A DNA stretch of 64,000 bases, taken from the NCBI RefSeq assembly GCF_003611465.1, contig NZ_RAXV01000012.1, forward strand, positions 1 to 64,000, read 5' to 3'. The notes under the pieces were generated by a model. That model did not search any database. It was given only the letters and a program-made list of their open reading frames with translations, and had not been told where the DNA came from. The DNA comes from Acinetobacter tianfuensis (GTDB lineage Bacteria > Pseudomonadota > Gammaproteobacteria > Pseudomonadales > Moraxellaceae). Position 1 is the first letter of the stretch. Each line of letters starts with the position of its first letter. Positions 17,676 to 27,236 of this stretch are shown here, in pieces. The translations under genes and the position numbers were made by a program.

Positions 17676-19298
17676 TCAATTTATCAAAATTTCAACATTA
17701 CAAAATTTATCATCCAAAATACATTTCAAGGTTTTATTAGCAACCTTTTTACCAAACTCAGGATAATAAAATGTATCTATTAAATTCACTTGGCAATTTT
17801 CAATATAAATAGAAATTTTTTGATTTTCAGCAAACCAACACTCAATTTCTTTTTCATTTGATATTGCAATATTTACATCTGGATGAAAATGGATGTATGA
17901 AATTGCTTGATTAAATTTCCCAACCAATAGATCTTTTATATAAATTTTTTGATTTTCGAATTTAAAATAGCGAGAAACATCAACACCATTCAAAGACTTA
18001 TAACTTGCTTTAAAATCAATTATTTGTTTTTCTTTCTCATTTAAGAAGTTGATTTTTGGATTAACTCTACGCGCTACCCGAAAACCAGACCAAACCTCAC
18101 TTGAGTTTTGATTATCAATTACCACAACATTATGTGCTTCAGAACTTCTTTGATACAGTCTTTCATCATCAATACCGTACTTAGATGTACCTGAATTGAC
18201 AATAAATCGCTTACCAAAACAACTCATTTCAAAACTTAAAGTGTCTGCATGACCATGGCCAGGTTGATAATCTGGACCTAAATTTGCCACATCACAGATT
18301 ATTTTATAATCACTTCTTTGAACAGATACATAACCTGTTTGATTTAAATACTCATCTTTTGATTTATTAGATACTCCATCACACACATTGAAAGCTTGTG
18401 CATAATCAAGTAAATCATCATATTTAGGAGCTATTCCGATTGCAGCATCATTAAAAAAAGAGACTTCAGCATCTGGGTGAGTCATTTTTTCTAACCAGTT
18501 CAGCATTTTATTAATTTTAATTTTTAGTTTAGATGAATCTATTAAATCCAAATCTTTATATATATATAAAATTTGATAAATATCTAGTAGGTCTTCCAAA
18601 AAAATAGAATGATACATTGGTGTTAATTCATAATTACCACCATCTGAAAGTACTTGCTCATCAATTTCCTTCTTATAAATTTTAAGTCCCAAATCTAACC
18701 ATTTTTTTGATTCTAATGTTTCAAAAAATAATCCTGCAAAAATCAGCGCTTTTGCATTAGCAAAAAGATGATTTGCTAAAATATGCCATTCAACCGTTTT
18801 TGATAAATGCTCTGCTTGTAAAGCTAAACTTTGCAGTTGAACTTCATTCAATGTATTTCCTTGTAATGACCATTTTATCCAATTCACAATTCTTAAAGAA
18901 TTTGGATAAGGTTCCCAAGCATTGCCTAAAGCATAAGGATTTTCATTTACCCACTTATTAATTAAATCACTATGCCAATCTACACGAGCTTTGTTATTTT
19001 CTGCATTTAGATCATCAAAATAATGTAGGTTATACAGCCATAATTTTTCTTGCTTTAAAGAATTCCAATCTTCAGCCGTATTTACTTGAGCAATATGATT
19101 TAAAAAAATAAAGGTATTTGGGCTTATCATACTAATTGGCTTATCAACCACATTAATCCAATTCATATCAATATGTTTAAGCTTAATGTTAAAATTAGCT
19201 TTATTTGTAGTTGGTTTAAGTAAAATATAATGCAACCGATAATACAGTTGAATAAATTTTAAATATTTAACCGTATTAATTAATTTTAATAATTTCAT
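17676..19298 (-). CDS. Heparinase II/III family protein
   Basis: 540 residues: an N-terminal alpha/alpha-toroid (about 60-330, with LYNLHYFDDLN, NAWEPYPNSLRIVNWIKW, HILANHLFANAKAL, GGNYELTPMYHS) and a C-terminal beta-sandwich of the heparinase II/III type with PGHGHADTLSFEM and SSEAHNVVVIDNQNSSEVW. The Tyr/His of the ELTPMYH region and the HGHAD motif resemble catalytic positions of uronate-specific polysaccharide lyases. No signal peptide is seen, so it appears cytoplasmic. It may act on a uronic-acid glycan or serve in its assembly. Start chosen at ATG 19298, one base after the previous stop; the frame is open to 19334. Confidence 0.85.
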   Translation of the reverse strand: MKLLKLINTVKYLKFIQLYYRLHYILLKPTTNKANFNIKLKHIDMNWINVVDKPISMISPNTFIFLNHIAQVNTAEDWNSLKQEKLWLYNLHYFDDLNAENNKARVDWHSDLINKWVNENPYALGNAWEPYPNSLRIVNWIKWSLQGNTLNEVQLQSLALQAEHLSKTVEWHILANHLFANAKALIFAGLFFETLESKKWLDLGLKIYKKEIDEQVLSDGGNYELTPMYHSIFLEDLLDIYQILYIYKDLDLIDSSKLKIKINKMLNWLEKMTHPDAEVSFFNDAAIGIAPKYDDLLDYAQAFNVCDGVSNKSKDEYLNQTGYVSVQRSDYKIICDVANLGPDYQPGHGHADTLSFEMSCFGKRFIVNSGTSKYGIDDERLYQRSSEAHNVVVIDNQNSSEVWSGFRVARRVNPKINFLNEKEKQIIDFKASYKSLNGVDVSRYFKFENQKIYIKDLLVGKFNQAISYIHFHPDVNIAISNEKEIECWFAENQKISIYIENCQVNLIDTFYYPEFGKKVANKTLKCILDDKFCNVEILIN

Positions 19299-19299
19299 T

Positions 19300-20352
19300 T
19301 TACATTTCCAACGTTTTAATCCAATCTGAAACAATTTTAGGCCAAGTATAATGGTTCATAACAGATTGTCTTAGCTGTTTCGATTTCTCATAATAACTCT
19401 GATAATCATTGGAAACTAATATCATTTTTTTTGATAAATCTTCTGAACTTCCTGATTGATAAAAAACAACACCATCAAGTTTAGATGCTTGATTTTGAAT
19501 ACTGTTCCCGACAATCATTGGAATATTCAATGAGCCATATTCGAACAACTTCATTGGACTTCCAGATTTTGCGATTTGGGTATCTCTAGGATGTAAAATT
19601 AATATAGGATTATTAATTGTAGATAATTTTTTTATAAGAATATCATGATTAAACGAACCTAAGAATTCTTTTGAAGAATCATTTTCCCCATTAAAACCAA
19701 AAATATAAAACTTATCAAAGTTGTTTTTATTATTTTCAAAAACCTCAAATAACATCTCCCAATCATAATAATCTTGTTTTTTTCCAAAATAAACTAAATT
19801 CGGCTTAAAATCAAAATTTATGCTTTCTTCATATTTAAGAAAGGGCTTGGGATTAAATCCATTTGGCATAATATAAATATCTTGAACTGGCAAACAAATT
19901 TCATGAATTTCTTTTTTTGAATTCTCAGAAACAACAATAATTTTACTCAATTTTGCTGCTATAATAATAGACAACTTGACCACATTTTTAATCAAATAAT
20001 TCTTTGAATTTATCCCCGTTATTGTATTAACTTCAAAATAAAAATTTTTATATAGCAATAAAAATGGAAAAAATATATATGGTAGAAAAAAGCGCCAGCG
20101 AATGACAATTTTTTCTTTTTTTAAAATTGATTTAATAATTTCAAAAAAACATCGAACATAAAAAAAACTATTGATATTTTTAAATACCAAATTATTATTT
20201 TTCTCAATAAATTCTTCTGCTCCACCGTCAGAAATTAAAGTAACTAACTTTTCATTATGAATTAGCCCGTCGACAAAACCTTTTGCATGGCTAACACGCC
20301 CGCAAGGACCTTCTTTAAAAAAATTCTTAGTTGTCAAAATATAACTAAACAT
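19300..20352 (-). CDS. Glycosyltransferase, GT4-like
   Basis: 350 residues with two Rossmann-like halves. The C-terminal half has VYFGKKQDYYDWEMLFEVF, ILILHPRDTQIAKSGSPMKLFEYGSLNIPMIVG (the GSPxKLFEYG donor motif) and a terminal YTWPKIV helix, all as in GT4 enzymes. The N-terminus has GRVSHAKGFVDGL. It overlaps wzy by eight bases and is followed after one base by the heparinase-like gene. Strongly AT-rich with Asn/Lys/Ile-rich protein. Probably adds one residue of the module 1 unit. Confidence 0.82.
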   Translation of the reverse strand: MFSYILTTKNFFKEGPCGRVSHAKGFVDGLIHNEKLVTLISDGGAEEFIEKNNNLVFKNINSFFYVRCFFEIIKSILKKEKIVIRWRFFLPYIFFPFLLLYKNFYFEVNTITGINSKNYLIKNVVKLSIIIAAKLSKIIVVSENSKKEIHEICLPVQDIYIMPNGFNPKPFLKYEESINFDFKPNLVYFGKKQDYYDWEMLFEVFENNKNNFDKFYIFGFNGENDSSKEFLGSFNHDILIKKLSTINNPILILHPRDTQIAKSGSPMKLFEYGSLNIPMIVGNSIQNQASKLDGVVFYQSGSSEDLSKKMILVSNDYQSYYEKSKQLRQSVMNHYTWPKIVSDWIKTLEM

Positions 20353-21553
20353 TACGACTCTTTAAATCCCTAGTTGCAGAAAAATACAATCCAAATGAAA
20401 TAAACAATAAAATAGCAGTATTTATACTACCACTAAACAAGGACATAATTAAACCATGCATAAAAAACACCAATATCAAATAATCATTATACTTAATTGT
20501 AAATTTAGATATATTGTAGAAGAAATAGAAAATAAAAAATAAAAACAAACAGAATAAAACAAAACCTTGCCCCATAAAAATTTCTAAAACACTATTATGT
20601 GGGTATACTCCTTCAGTCAAAAAATGGCCACCAAGAATTGGGCTCATTTCTATATACTCAAATGCTTGATTCCATTGTCCAAGTCGCAATGTCACAGATG
20701 TATCATTAGCCTCATATGATTGTCCAATTCCTAAAAATCTATCAAAAACAGCACTGCCCATTTTATTTGAAAATATAATCATACCTATTAATGAAAATGG
20801 TAATATGGAAATAATTTTTACTTTTGATTTTACATTTTTCACTAAAATAAAATAAAATAAAATTGAAAAAAATAGTGTTAATAATGAACCACGTGATGCT
20901 CCAAGACTAAAAGGTACGAAACTTAAAATTAGTGTTGGTAGTAAAACTAATAGCTCTTTTCCCTCTCTTAAGTTAATAATTTTACAAAAGCAAATTACTA
21001 TTGTTAATGATGAAGCATATGATAGTGCTAAAGGACTTAAAAAACCCTGATCACTTTCATACTGTAAAAAACTTATTCTAGCAATACCACTTACTAACAA
21101 GTCTTTATATAAAAATATAGATGAAATACTTAAAGCCAAACCTGAAAGAATTGTTGTTTTTATTAATAAATCTCTAATTTCACTATAATTCATATAAGAA
21201 AAAAATAAAAATGGGACTATACAATATATAATTAAATACATTATATAATCTATCTTTAGATCACTTTCCTCTAATTGACCATAATAATCAACTAAATATG
21301 TTGCAAGAATATAGAGTAAAAAAATTAAAATAAAATAAAATAAAATATTTAATTTTATTTTAATTTTTTTAACAATTAAAACCACCATAAACAATGATGC
21401 AATAACCCTAACTGGAACACTATACCATCTTGTAAAGTCATATCCGAAAAAGCTAATCACAAAACCTAGAATTGCATAAAATCCACTAAAAATAAAAAAA
21501 CAAATAAAATATTTAAAAAATAAACTATATTTAAATCTATCAATCATAAACAT
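20345..21553 (-). CDS. wzy: O-antigen/capsule polymerase Wzy
   Basis: 402-residue polytopic membrane protein with about ten or more hydrophobic segments and a large loop around residues 255-310 containing RLGQWNQAFEYIEMSPILGGH and GVYPHNSVLEIFMGQG. The R-x-x-x-W-x-x-A and HNSxLE pattern is the Wzy/O-antigen-ligase (Wzy_C) signature. It would join lipid-linked repeat units at the periplasmic face. This is the only Wzy-like protein between 9.5 and 43 kb, although two flippases are present. Extremely AT-rich, suggesting horizontal origin. Confidence 0.88.
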   Translation of the reverse strand: MFMIDRFKYSLFFKYFICFFIFSGFYAILGFVISFFGYDFTRWYSVPVRVIASLFMVVLIVKKIKIKLNILFYFILIFLLYILATYLVDYYGQLEESDLKIDYIMYLIIYCIVPFLFFSYMNYSEIRDLLIKTTILSGLALSISSIFLYKDLLVSGIARISFLQYESDQGFLSPLALSYASSLTIVICFCKIINLREGKELLVLLPTLILSFVPFSLGASRGSLLTLFFSILFYFILVKNVKSKVKIISILPFSLIGMIIFSNKMGSAVFDRFLGIGQSYEANDTSVTLRLGQWNQAFEYIEMSPILGGHFLTEGVYPHNSVLEIFMGQGFVLFCLFLFFIFYFFYNISKFTIKYNDYLILVFFMHGLIMSLFSGSINTAILLFISFGLYFSATRDLKSRNV

Positions 21554-21557
21554 TTAT

Positions 21558-22736
21558 TTATCTTCCATAGTTAAATCTTAAAAACATCTTAAATGAAAAA
21601 AATCCCAAAAATCTTACAAAAACATAACAAATTATAGCCCCCCAAACACCATAAAAATAAATCAATATAAAATTAAGCAAAATAGAAATCATTAATTGAA
21701 AAATTAGCATATTATCTATGAATTTATTTTTAAACTTAATTAATTTCAATCTATCAATATTAGCTAAAAAACCAAATAAGACCCCAACACCTAAAACAGC
21801 CACATAATATGGCAATTCTTTATAATCCTTACTAAAGTAATAATTTGAAATAAAGTAAACCAATATGACAGTTAACACCAAAACACCGAACATCATTAAT
21901 GATACTTTTTTAACCATTTTCTCCAATTTAAGCATTCCATCTTTTGACTCATCTTGTATGTAAGGTAAAACAATACTGGCCAAAGTATTTCCTAAAATTG
22001 AAATTATTAATATAAAATTAAATGCAGCCCAATAATTTGCTAAATCAGATTTTGAAAAACCGATTGCACTATACATTGTTAAAATCCAAACTTCAGCCCT
22101 TACCATTAAAAGCATACAAACTTCATGTATTAGAAAGCTTCTTGCACCATTAAATATTTGTATATTTTCTTTGAATTTAAAAACATCTAAAGAAATCTTG
22201 TCTTTTAAAAAATATAAATAGTAAATAGAAAAAATACATGCAGAAAATTTAAAAATATTCTCTACAATAATTTCTCTTCCTTCTATATAGATAACAAATA
22301 GCAAGGATAAAAAAAATACAACAGTTCTTAATGGCATTAGAATTGCATACTTTCTAAATTGCTTTTTAGCCTGATATCTAACCAAGTTAAAATCAAACAT
22401 GGAACCAAAAATTCCAGTTACAATCGCATAAAAATATAAATTACTTATTAAATTAAAAAAACATAAAAAAGATATAAAAAAAATGAATATTAAATAATAT
22501 ATTTTAATATAATAATTTTTTTTCTCTATATCGCTATTTCCATTTTCAAACACTAAAAAATTATTTATACCCAAATTTGGTATTAAACAAAATGCCGTAT
22601 AAATAGTAAATGCTGATGAATAATTTGCAAAATCATCAACACTTAAATTTTTTATACATAATAAAACTGTAAAAAAGGAAAGGAGAGCCGAAACCCCCCT
22701 CCAAAAAACCACTTTAAATAATATATTTAAATTCAT
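21558..22736 (-). CDS. wzx: Wzx flippase / polysaccharide biosynthesis membrane protein (module 1)
   Basis: 392 residues, hydrophobic throughout with about ten to twelve membrane segments. VFWRGVSALLSFFTVLLCIKN and LSVDDFANYSSAFTIYTAF near the N-terminus are typical of the polysaccharide transport (PST/MATE-like) family. It would move the lipid-linked repeat unit across the inner membrane. Its ATG directly follows the wecC stop (TAA ATG), and it is followed by wzy. Very AT-rich. A second, unrelated-looking flippase is encoded at 34339-35511. Confidence 0.85.
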   Translation of the reverse strand: MNLNILFKVVFWRGVSALLSFFTVLLCIKNLSVDDFANYSSAFTIYTAFCLIPNLGINNFLVFENGNSDIEKKNYYIKIYYLIFIFFISFLCFFNLISNLYFYAIVTGIFGSMFDFNLVRYQAKKQFRKYAILMPLRTVVFFLSLLFVIYIEGREIIVENIFKFSACIFSIYYLYFLKDKISLDVFKFKENIQIFNGARSFLIHEVCMLLMVRAEVWILTMYSAIGFSKSDLANYWAAFNFILIISILGNTLASIVLPYIQDESKDGMLKLEKMVKKVSLMMFGVLVLTVILVYFISNYYFSKDYKELPYYVAVLGVGVLFGFLANIDRLKLIKFKNKFIDNMLIFQLMISILLNFILIYFYGVWGAIICYVFVRFLGFFSFKMFLRFNYGR

Positions 22737-24002
22737 TTAAATATATATTCCTTTCGTGTCAATTATATTTTTAAGATCAGTTATAGCAGAATTCTTAAAC
22801 TCTTTATGATCAACTAAAATTAAATGAATATCCGCATCATTACGCTGATTAAAATCAATTAATCTAACATTACTTGGTAGACTTGCAGGAAGCTCATGAA
22901 TATTTGGTTCAATTGCAAAAATATTTAGACCTTGTTCAGCCAGTTTCTTGGTAATTTCTAAAGCTGGACTTTCACGTAAGTCATCAATATCTGGTTTAAA
23001 CGCTAAACCATAACAAGCGACTGTTACATCCTTAATTGTTTTTTCAGGGTTCGCTTGCAAAAACTCAGCAATTTTAATTTTAACTTGATCAATGACCCAT
23101 TCAGGCTTCGCATCGTTTACTTCACGTGCAGTACGGATTAAACGTGCTTGCTCTGGTGTTTTAGCCACAATAAACCAAGGATCAACAGCAATACAGTGAC
23201 CGCCCACACCAGGGCCAGGTTGTAAGATATTGACACGCGGATGACGGTTTGCTAGTGCAATTAGCTCCCAAACATTAATGTCTAATTTATCGCAAATTAC
23301 AGACAGCTCATTTGCAAAAGCAATATTGACATCACGGAAAGAGTTTTCCGTAAGTTTACACATTTCAGCTGTACGGGCATTGGTTTCAATACAGCCACCT
23401 TGTACAAATACTTTATACAAATCACTCGCAGCTGTTGAACATGGCTGTGTCATTCCGCCAATAATACGGTCATTACTAATAAGTTCTAATAATACTTTAC
23501 CGGGTAAAACACGTTCAGGACAGTGTGCAACACGAATATCAGAATTTTCGCCTGCTTGCTGTGGGAAAGTTAAATCAGGACGTGCTTCACTTAACCATGC
23601 AGACATTTGCTCAGTTGCGCCAACAGGTGAAGTAGACTCTAAAATGACCAAATTGCCTTTAGCCAAATAAGGTGCAAGTGCTTTTGCTGCTGCTTCAATA
23701 TATTTTAAATCAGGTTCATGATCATCTTTAAATGGCGTAGGCACAGCAACAATATAAGCATCTGCTTCTGTTGGTGTTGTTTGTGCAGACAACATGCCTT
23801 TTTCTACAACGTCTTTAACCAATGCATCTAGATCAGGTTCTACAATATGTACTTTACCTTGGTTAATCATGTCTACTGCGTGCTGATTCACATCAACACC
23901 TGTAACTTTTACCCCATGCGCAGCAAAAGTTGCTGCTGTTGGTAGGCCAATGTAACCTAGCCCAATGACACAAATATGTTTAAATTGACTGTTCATCTTC
24001 AT
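22737..24002 (-). CDS. wecC: UDP-N-acetyl-D-mannosamine dehydrogenase
   Basis: Oxidises UDP-ManNAc to UDP-ManNAcA. 421 residues with CVIGLGYIGLPTAATFA (canonical Rossmann GxGYxG), VAVPTPFKDDHEPDL, ESTSPVGATEQM, AHCPERVLPG, and the catalytic Cys in GPGVGGHCIAVDPWF. It keeps all residues that the Ugd at 13584-14846 has lost. It follows wecB by 12 bases, forming the ManNAcA pair (mnaA/mnaB in K-locus naming). Confidence 0.95.
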   Translation of the reverse strand: MKMNSQFKHICVIGLGYIGLPTAATFAAHGVKVTGVDVNQHAVDMINQGKVHIVEPDLDALVKDVVEKGMLSAQTTPTEADAYIVAVPTPFKDDHEPDLKYIEAAAKALAPYLAKGNLVILESTSPVGATEQMSAWLSEARPDLTFPQQAGENSDIRVAHCPERVLPGKVLLELISNDRIIGGMTQPCSTAASDLYKVFVQGGCIETNARTAEMCKLTENSFRDVNIAFANELSVICDKLDINVWELIALANRHPRVNILQPGPGVGGHCIAVDPWFIVAKTPEQARLIRTAREVNDAKPEWVIDQVKIKIAEFLQANPEKTIKDVTVACYGLAFKPDIDDLRESPALEITKKLAEQGLNIFAIEPNIHELPASLPSNVRLIDFNQRNDADIHLILVDHKEFKNSAITDLKNIIDTKGIYI

Positions 24003-24014
24003 TTTAACGCTTAC

Positions 24015-25136
24015 TCAGTTATTTTTTAAAAAATCAATAATTTGTTGACATGCTGTGCCGTCCCCATAAGGGTTATGCGATTCTGCCATTTGCTTGTATA
24101 GCGCTTCATTTTCAATTAAGTCAGCCACAGACTGCTCTATAACAGTAACATCGGTACCTACTAATTTTACCGTGCCAGCATCTACAGCTTCTGGGCGTTC
24201 AGTCGTATCACGCATTACAAGTACAGGCTTACCTAAAGAAGGTGCTTCCTCTTGAATACCGCCAGAATCCGTCAAAATAAGATAACTACGATTCATTAAA
24301 TAAACAAAAGGCAAATAATCTTGGGGGTCAATTAAATGAATATTTGAAATACCCGACAATAATTCATTTACTGGTTTTTGCACATTTGGATTTAAATGCA
24401 CAGGATAAACCACTTGGACATCTGGATACTTCTGCGCAATATTAGCCAAAGCTTGGCAAATATTCAGAAAACCTTGACCAAAGTTTTCACGGCGATGGCC
24501 TGTCACTAAAATTAATTTTTTAGTCGCATCTAAAAAGTCGAATTGTGCGTTAAATGTTGCAATAATTGAATCGTCAGTTTCTACTTTTTCTTTTACTTTA
24601 AGTAAAGCATCAATCACTGTATTACCCGTAATTGTAATATTGTCAGGATTAATGTTTTCTTTAATTAAATTATTATAAGAAGACTGAGTAGGTGCAAAAT
24701 GGTAGTTTGCTAGAGCACCCGTTAACTTACGGTTCGCTTCTTCTGGCCAAGGAGAATAAATATCGCCCGTACGAAGTCCCGCTTCTACATGACCAATTTT
24801 AACTTTATGGTAATAAGCTGCAAGTGATGCTGCAAAAGTCGTTGCTGTATCCCCATGCACCAACACAACATCAGGCAACCATTCTGTAAATACTGTTTCT
24901 AAACCTTTTAAAACCCCAGAAGTTACATCAGATAAAGTCTGCCCAGGCTTCATTAAATTTAAATCAAAATCTGGTTTCAAATTAAATAGTTCAAGAACTT
25001 GATCCAACATTTGACGATGCTGACCAGTCACACAGACTTTGGTTTCAAAATTTGATTGTTGTTGTAATTGAATTGCTAAAGGAGCCATTTTAATCGCTTC
25101 TGGTCGTGTACCAAATACCAGTAGAACTTTTTTCAC
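24015..25136 (-). CDS. wecB: UDP-N-acetylglucosamine 2-epimerase (non-hydrolysing)
   Basis: Converts UDP-GlcNAc to UDP-ManNAc. 373 residues with [66 protein letters not shown] and [20 protein letters not shown], the full set of the non-hydrolysing epimerase. Together with wecC gives UDP-ManNAcA. It opens module 1 after a 189-base AT-rich gap, so it may have its own promoter. Confidence 0.96.
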   Translation of the reverse strand: MKKVLLVFGTRPEAIKMAPLAIQLQQQSNFETKVCVTGQHRQMLDQVLELFNLKPDFDLNLMKPGQTLSDVTSGVLKGLETVFTEWLPDVVLVHGDTATTFAASLAAYYHKVKIGHVEAGLRTGDIYSPWPEEANRKLTGALANYHFAPTQSSYNNLIKENINPDNITITGNTVIDALLKVKEKVETDDSIIATFNAQFDFLDATKKLILVTGHRRENFGQGFLNICQALANIAQKYPDVQVVYPVHLNPNVQKPVNELLSGISNIHLIDPQDYLPFVYLMNRSYLILTDSGGIQEEAPSLGKPVLVMRDTTERPEAVDAGTVKLVGTDVTVIEQSVADLIENEALYKQMAESHNPYGDGTACQQIIDFLKNN

Positions 25137-25325
25137 GTCTATTCCCTATATAAATTATATAAAATAAATAATTTCGCATTCTAACAAGATTATGCATTTT
25201 ATTAAACATATTATTTATTAAACAACTACACACATAATTAAATGATATTTCTTAAACAAAAAATATTTTAATTCTATTAAAAATAAATAACATAGGGTAA
25301 TAATATAGCTTATAAAGCCAACGCA
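25137..25325. other. AT-rich spacer between the two K-locus modules
   Basis: 189 bases with almost no G or C and no plausible gene. It separates the stop of the PglF-like gene (module 2) from the wecB start (module 1), both on the minus strand. Elsewhere genes in these modules abut or overlap. It may hold a promoter for module 1, and it marks the likely join of two cassettes. No transposon ends or direct repeats were recognised. Confidence 0.6.
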
Positions 25326-27176
25326 TTACCCATGCTTAAAACCTGAAACATAATCTAACAAAATAGAATTCAATTGCGAATAATCATTTTCATCAATACA
25401 TAGCTCCACCATTTTTTTATATATGGCTTGAATTTCTAAAATTGAATAAAAAAATTCATACGATTTCATAATACGTTGATGGTCCGTCAAATCTACATTT
25501 TCTGCATCAATTAATAACTCTTCATACAGTTTTTCACCTGGTCTTAGCCCAGTAAATTCCATCTTAATATCCCCAAGCCCTTTTTCATCTACAGGCTTAA
25601 AACCACTCAAGCGAATCATTTGTTTGGCTAAGTCTACAATTTTAACGGGTTCGCCCATATCTAATAAAAACACATCACCGCCAGTACCCATCGCCCCTGC
25701 TTGAATCACCAGCTGCGCCGCTTCAGGAATGGTCATAAAGTAACGTGTTACTTCAGGATGCGTCACCGTCACAGGTCCGCCTTGCGCAATTTGTTTTTTA
25801 AATAAAGGCACGACAGAACCTGACGAACCCAGCACATTACCAAAACGCACAATACTGATTTGGGTGTTTGGATTTGTCGATGCCAAGCCCTGACAATACA
25901 GCTCTGCCATGCGTTTAGACGCGCCCATCACATTGGTTGGACGCACGGCTTTATCAGTTGAAATTAAAACAAAAGTTTCTACATTTTGATTCACCGCTGC
26001 ATCGACACTTCGCTGAGTACCAATAGATGTGTTGTAAATTCCCTCAAACGGATTCGCTTCAACCAAAGGTACATGTTTATACGCTGCCGCGTGATACACC
26101 GTTTGTACCGCATATTGTTGCAATATACGCTCTAGTTTTGACTGATTGGTGACAGAACCTAAAACTGGAATAATTTGTATATCAGATGCCTGCAATTCGC
26201 GATCGATTGAATACAAAGCAAATTCAGACATTTCAAACAGCACCAGCAATTTCGGCTGATGCTTCACAATCTGACGGCATAACTCCGAGCCAATCGACCC
26301 CCCTGCCCCTGTCACCATGACCACTTTATTTTTAATGTTTTTTTCTAACAGTTCAGGCTTCGGCGGTACAGGATCGCGCCCAAGCAAATCAATAATATCC
26401 ACCTCACGAATATCAGAGACTTGCACTTGACCATCGACCAACTGGGTTACACCCGGCAGTTCCATAATTTTGACATCTGCCGAATCAAAAGATTCAATAA
26501 TCTCTTTTTTCCGCGCACGTCCAACCGAAGGCATGGCAAGCAAGACTTCTTCAATACCAAATTTACCCAATTTGGTTTGCGCTTTTTTGGGTGAATAAAT
26601 CTTTAAACCGCTTAAAGATTGACTACGTAATGATTTTTTATCATCAATAAAACAAACAGGTAAATAATCATCTGAACGATTTAACGCAGCAGCAATTTGC
26701 TGACCTGCCAGTCCTGCACCATAAATCGCTACACGCTTACGGGTCTGTTTTTTGGCGAAGGTTTTCAGCGTAGCATAGCGGATGACCGCACGGCTCCACC
26801 ACATGTATGAAAACAGCATAAAGCCATACATCAGTGGAATACTCATAGGAATAAAAGCGACATTCAGTTTTTTAATCGTATACAAGGCCACGATTTGAAT
26901 AAATGTCCCAATTAATATCCGTAACAAATAGTCTTCATTAAAAGAACGCACAATCGCACGGTAAATCCCAAGTAAAGCAAAAATAGCAATGCCAAAAATA
27001 CCGACATAGATATACCAAGCGTCTAAGCCTTGCATGACCTGTACATTCGGACGCGCCAAACGAATGGCATAAGCTAGCCACATCATCAACGGTAAAACAC
27101 AGATATCCATCAGCACCAAAACAATTTGCTTTTGGCGACGCGGTAGTGATGCTATAGATCGGATAATGTCTTTCAC
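25326..27176 (-). CDS. gdr: UDP-GlcNAc 4,6-dehydratase, membrane-anchored (PglF/WbpM/Gdr type)
   Basis: Makes UDP-4-keto-6-deoxy-GlcNAc, the first step to UDP-QuiNAc4NAc (diNAc-bacillosamine). 616 residues: four N-terminal membrane segments (to about residue 135), a first Rossmann-like domain (AIYGAGLAGQQIAAAL), and a catalytic SDR domain with VTGAGGSIGSELCRQI, AAAYKHVPLVE, STDKAVRPTNVMGASKR and GLRPGEKLYEELL. It is the last gene of the pgl-like set. In Acinetobacter K loci this gene is called gdr. Confidence 0.93.
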   Translation of the reverse strand: MKDIIRSIASLPRRQKQIVLVLMDICVLPLMMWLAYAIRLARPNVQVMQGLDAWYIYVGIFGIAIFALLGIYRAIVRSFNEDYLLRILIGTFIQIVALYTIKKLNVAFIPMSIPLMYGFMLFSYMWWSRAVIRYATLKTFAKKQTRKRVAIYGAGLAGQQIAAALNRSDDYLPVCFIDDKKSLRSQSLSGLKIYSPKKAQTKLGKFGIEEVLLAMPSVGRARKKEIIESFDSADVKIMELPGVTQLVDGQVQVSDIREVDIIDLLGRDPVPPKPELLEKNIKNKVVMVTGAGGSIGSELCRQIVKHQPKLLVLFEMSEFALYSIDRELQASDIQIIPVLGSVTNQSKLERILQQYAVQTVYHAAAYKHVPLVEANPFEGIYNTSIGTQRSVDAAVNQNVETFVLISTDKAVRPTNVMGASKRMAELYCQGLASTNPNTQISIVRFGNVLGSSGSVVPLFKKQIAQGGPVTVTHPEVTRYFMTIPEAAQLVIQAGAMGTGGDVFLLDMGEPVKIVDLAKQMIRLSGFKPVDEKGLGDIKMEFTGLRPGEKLYEELLIDAENVDLTDHQRIMKSYEFFYSILEIQAIYKKMVELCIDENDYSQLNSILLDYVSGFKHG

Positions 27177-27236
27177 AACGTGCTCGAATCAGGTCAAAGG
27201 AATATTCGCGCCTAATATTATACGCGCTTTTCAGGT

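Noticed and set aside
16388..25325. Insertion sequence or integrase remnants at module borders
   Set aside because: I searched the gaps for transposase fragments and terminal inverted repeats and saw none; the mosaic looks like homologous exchange.
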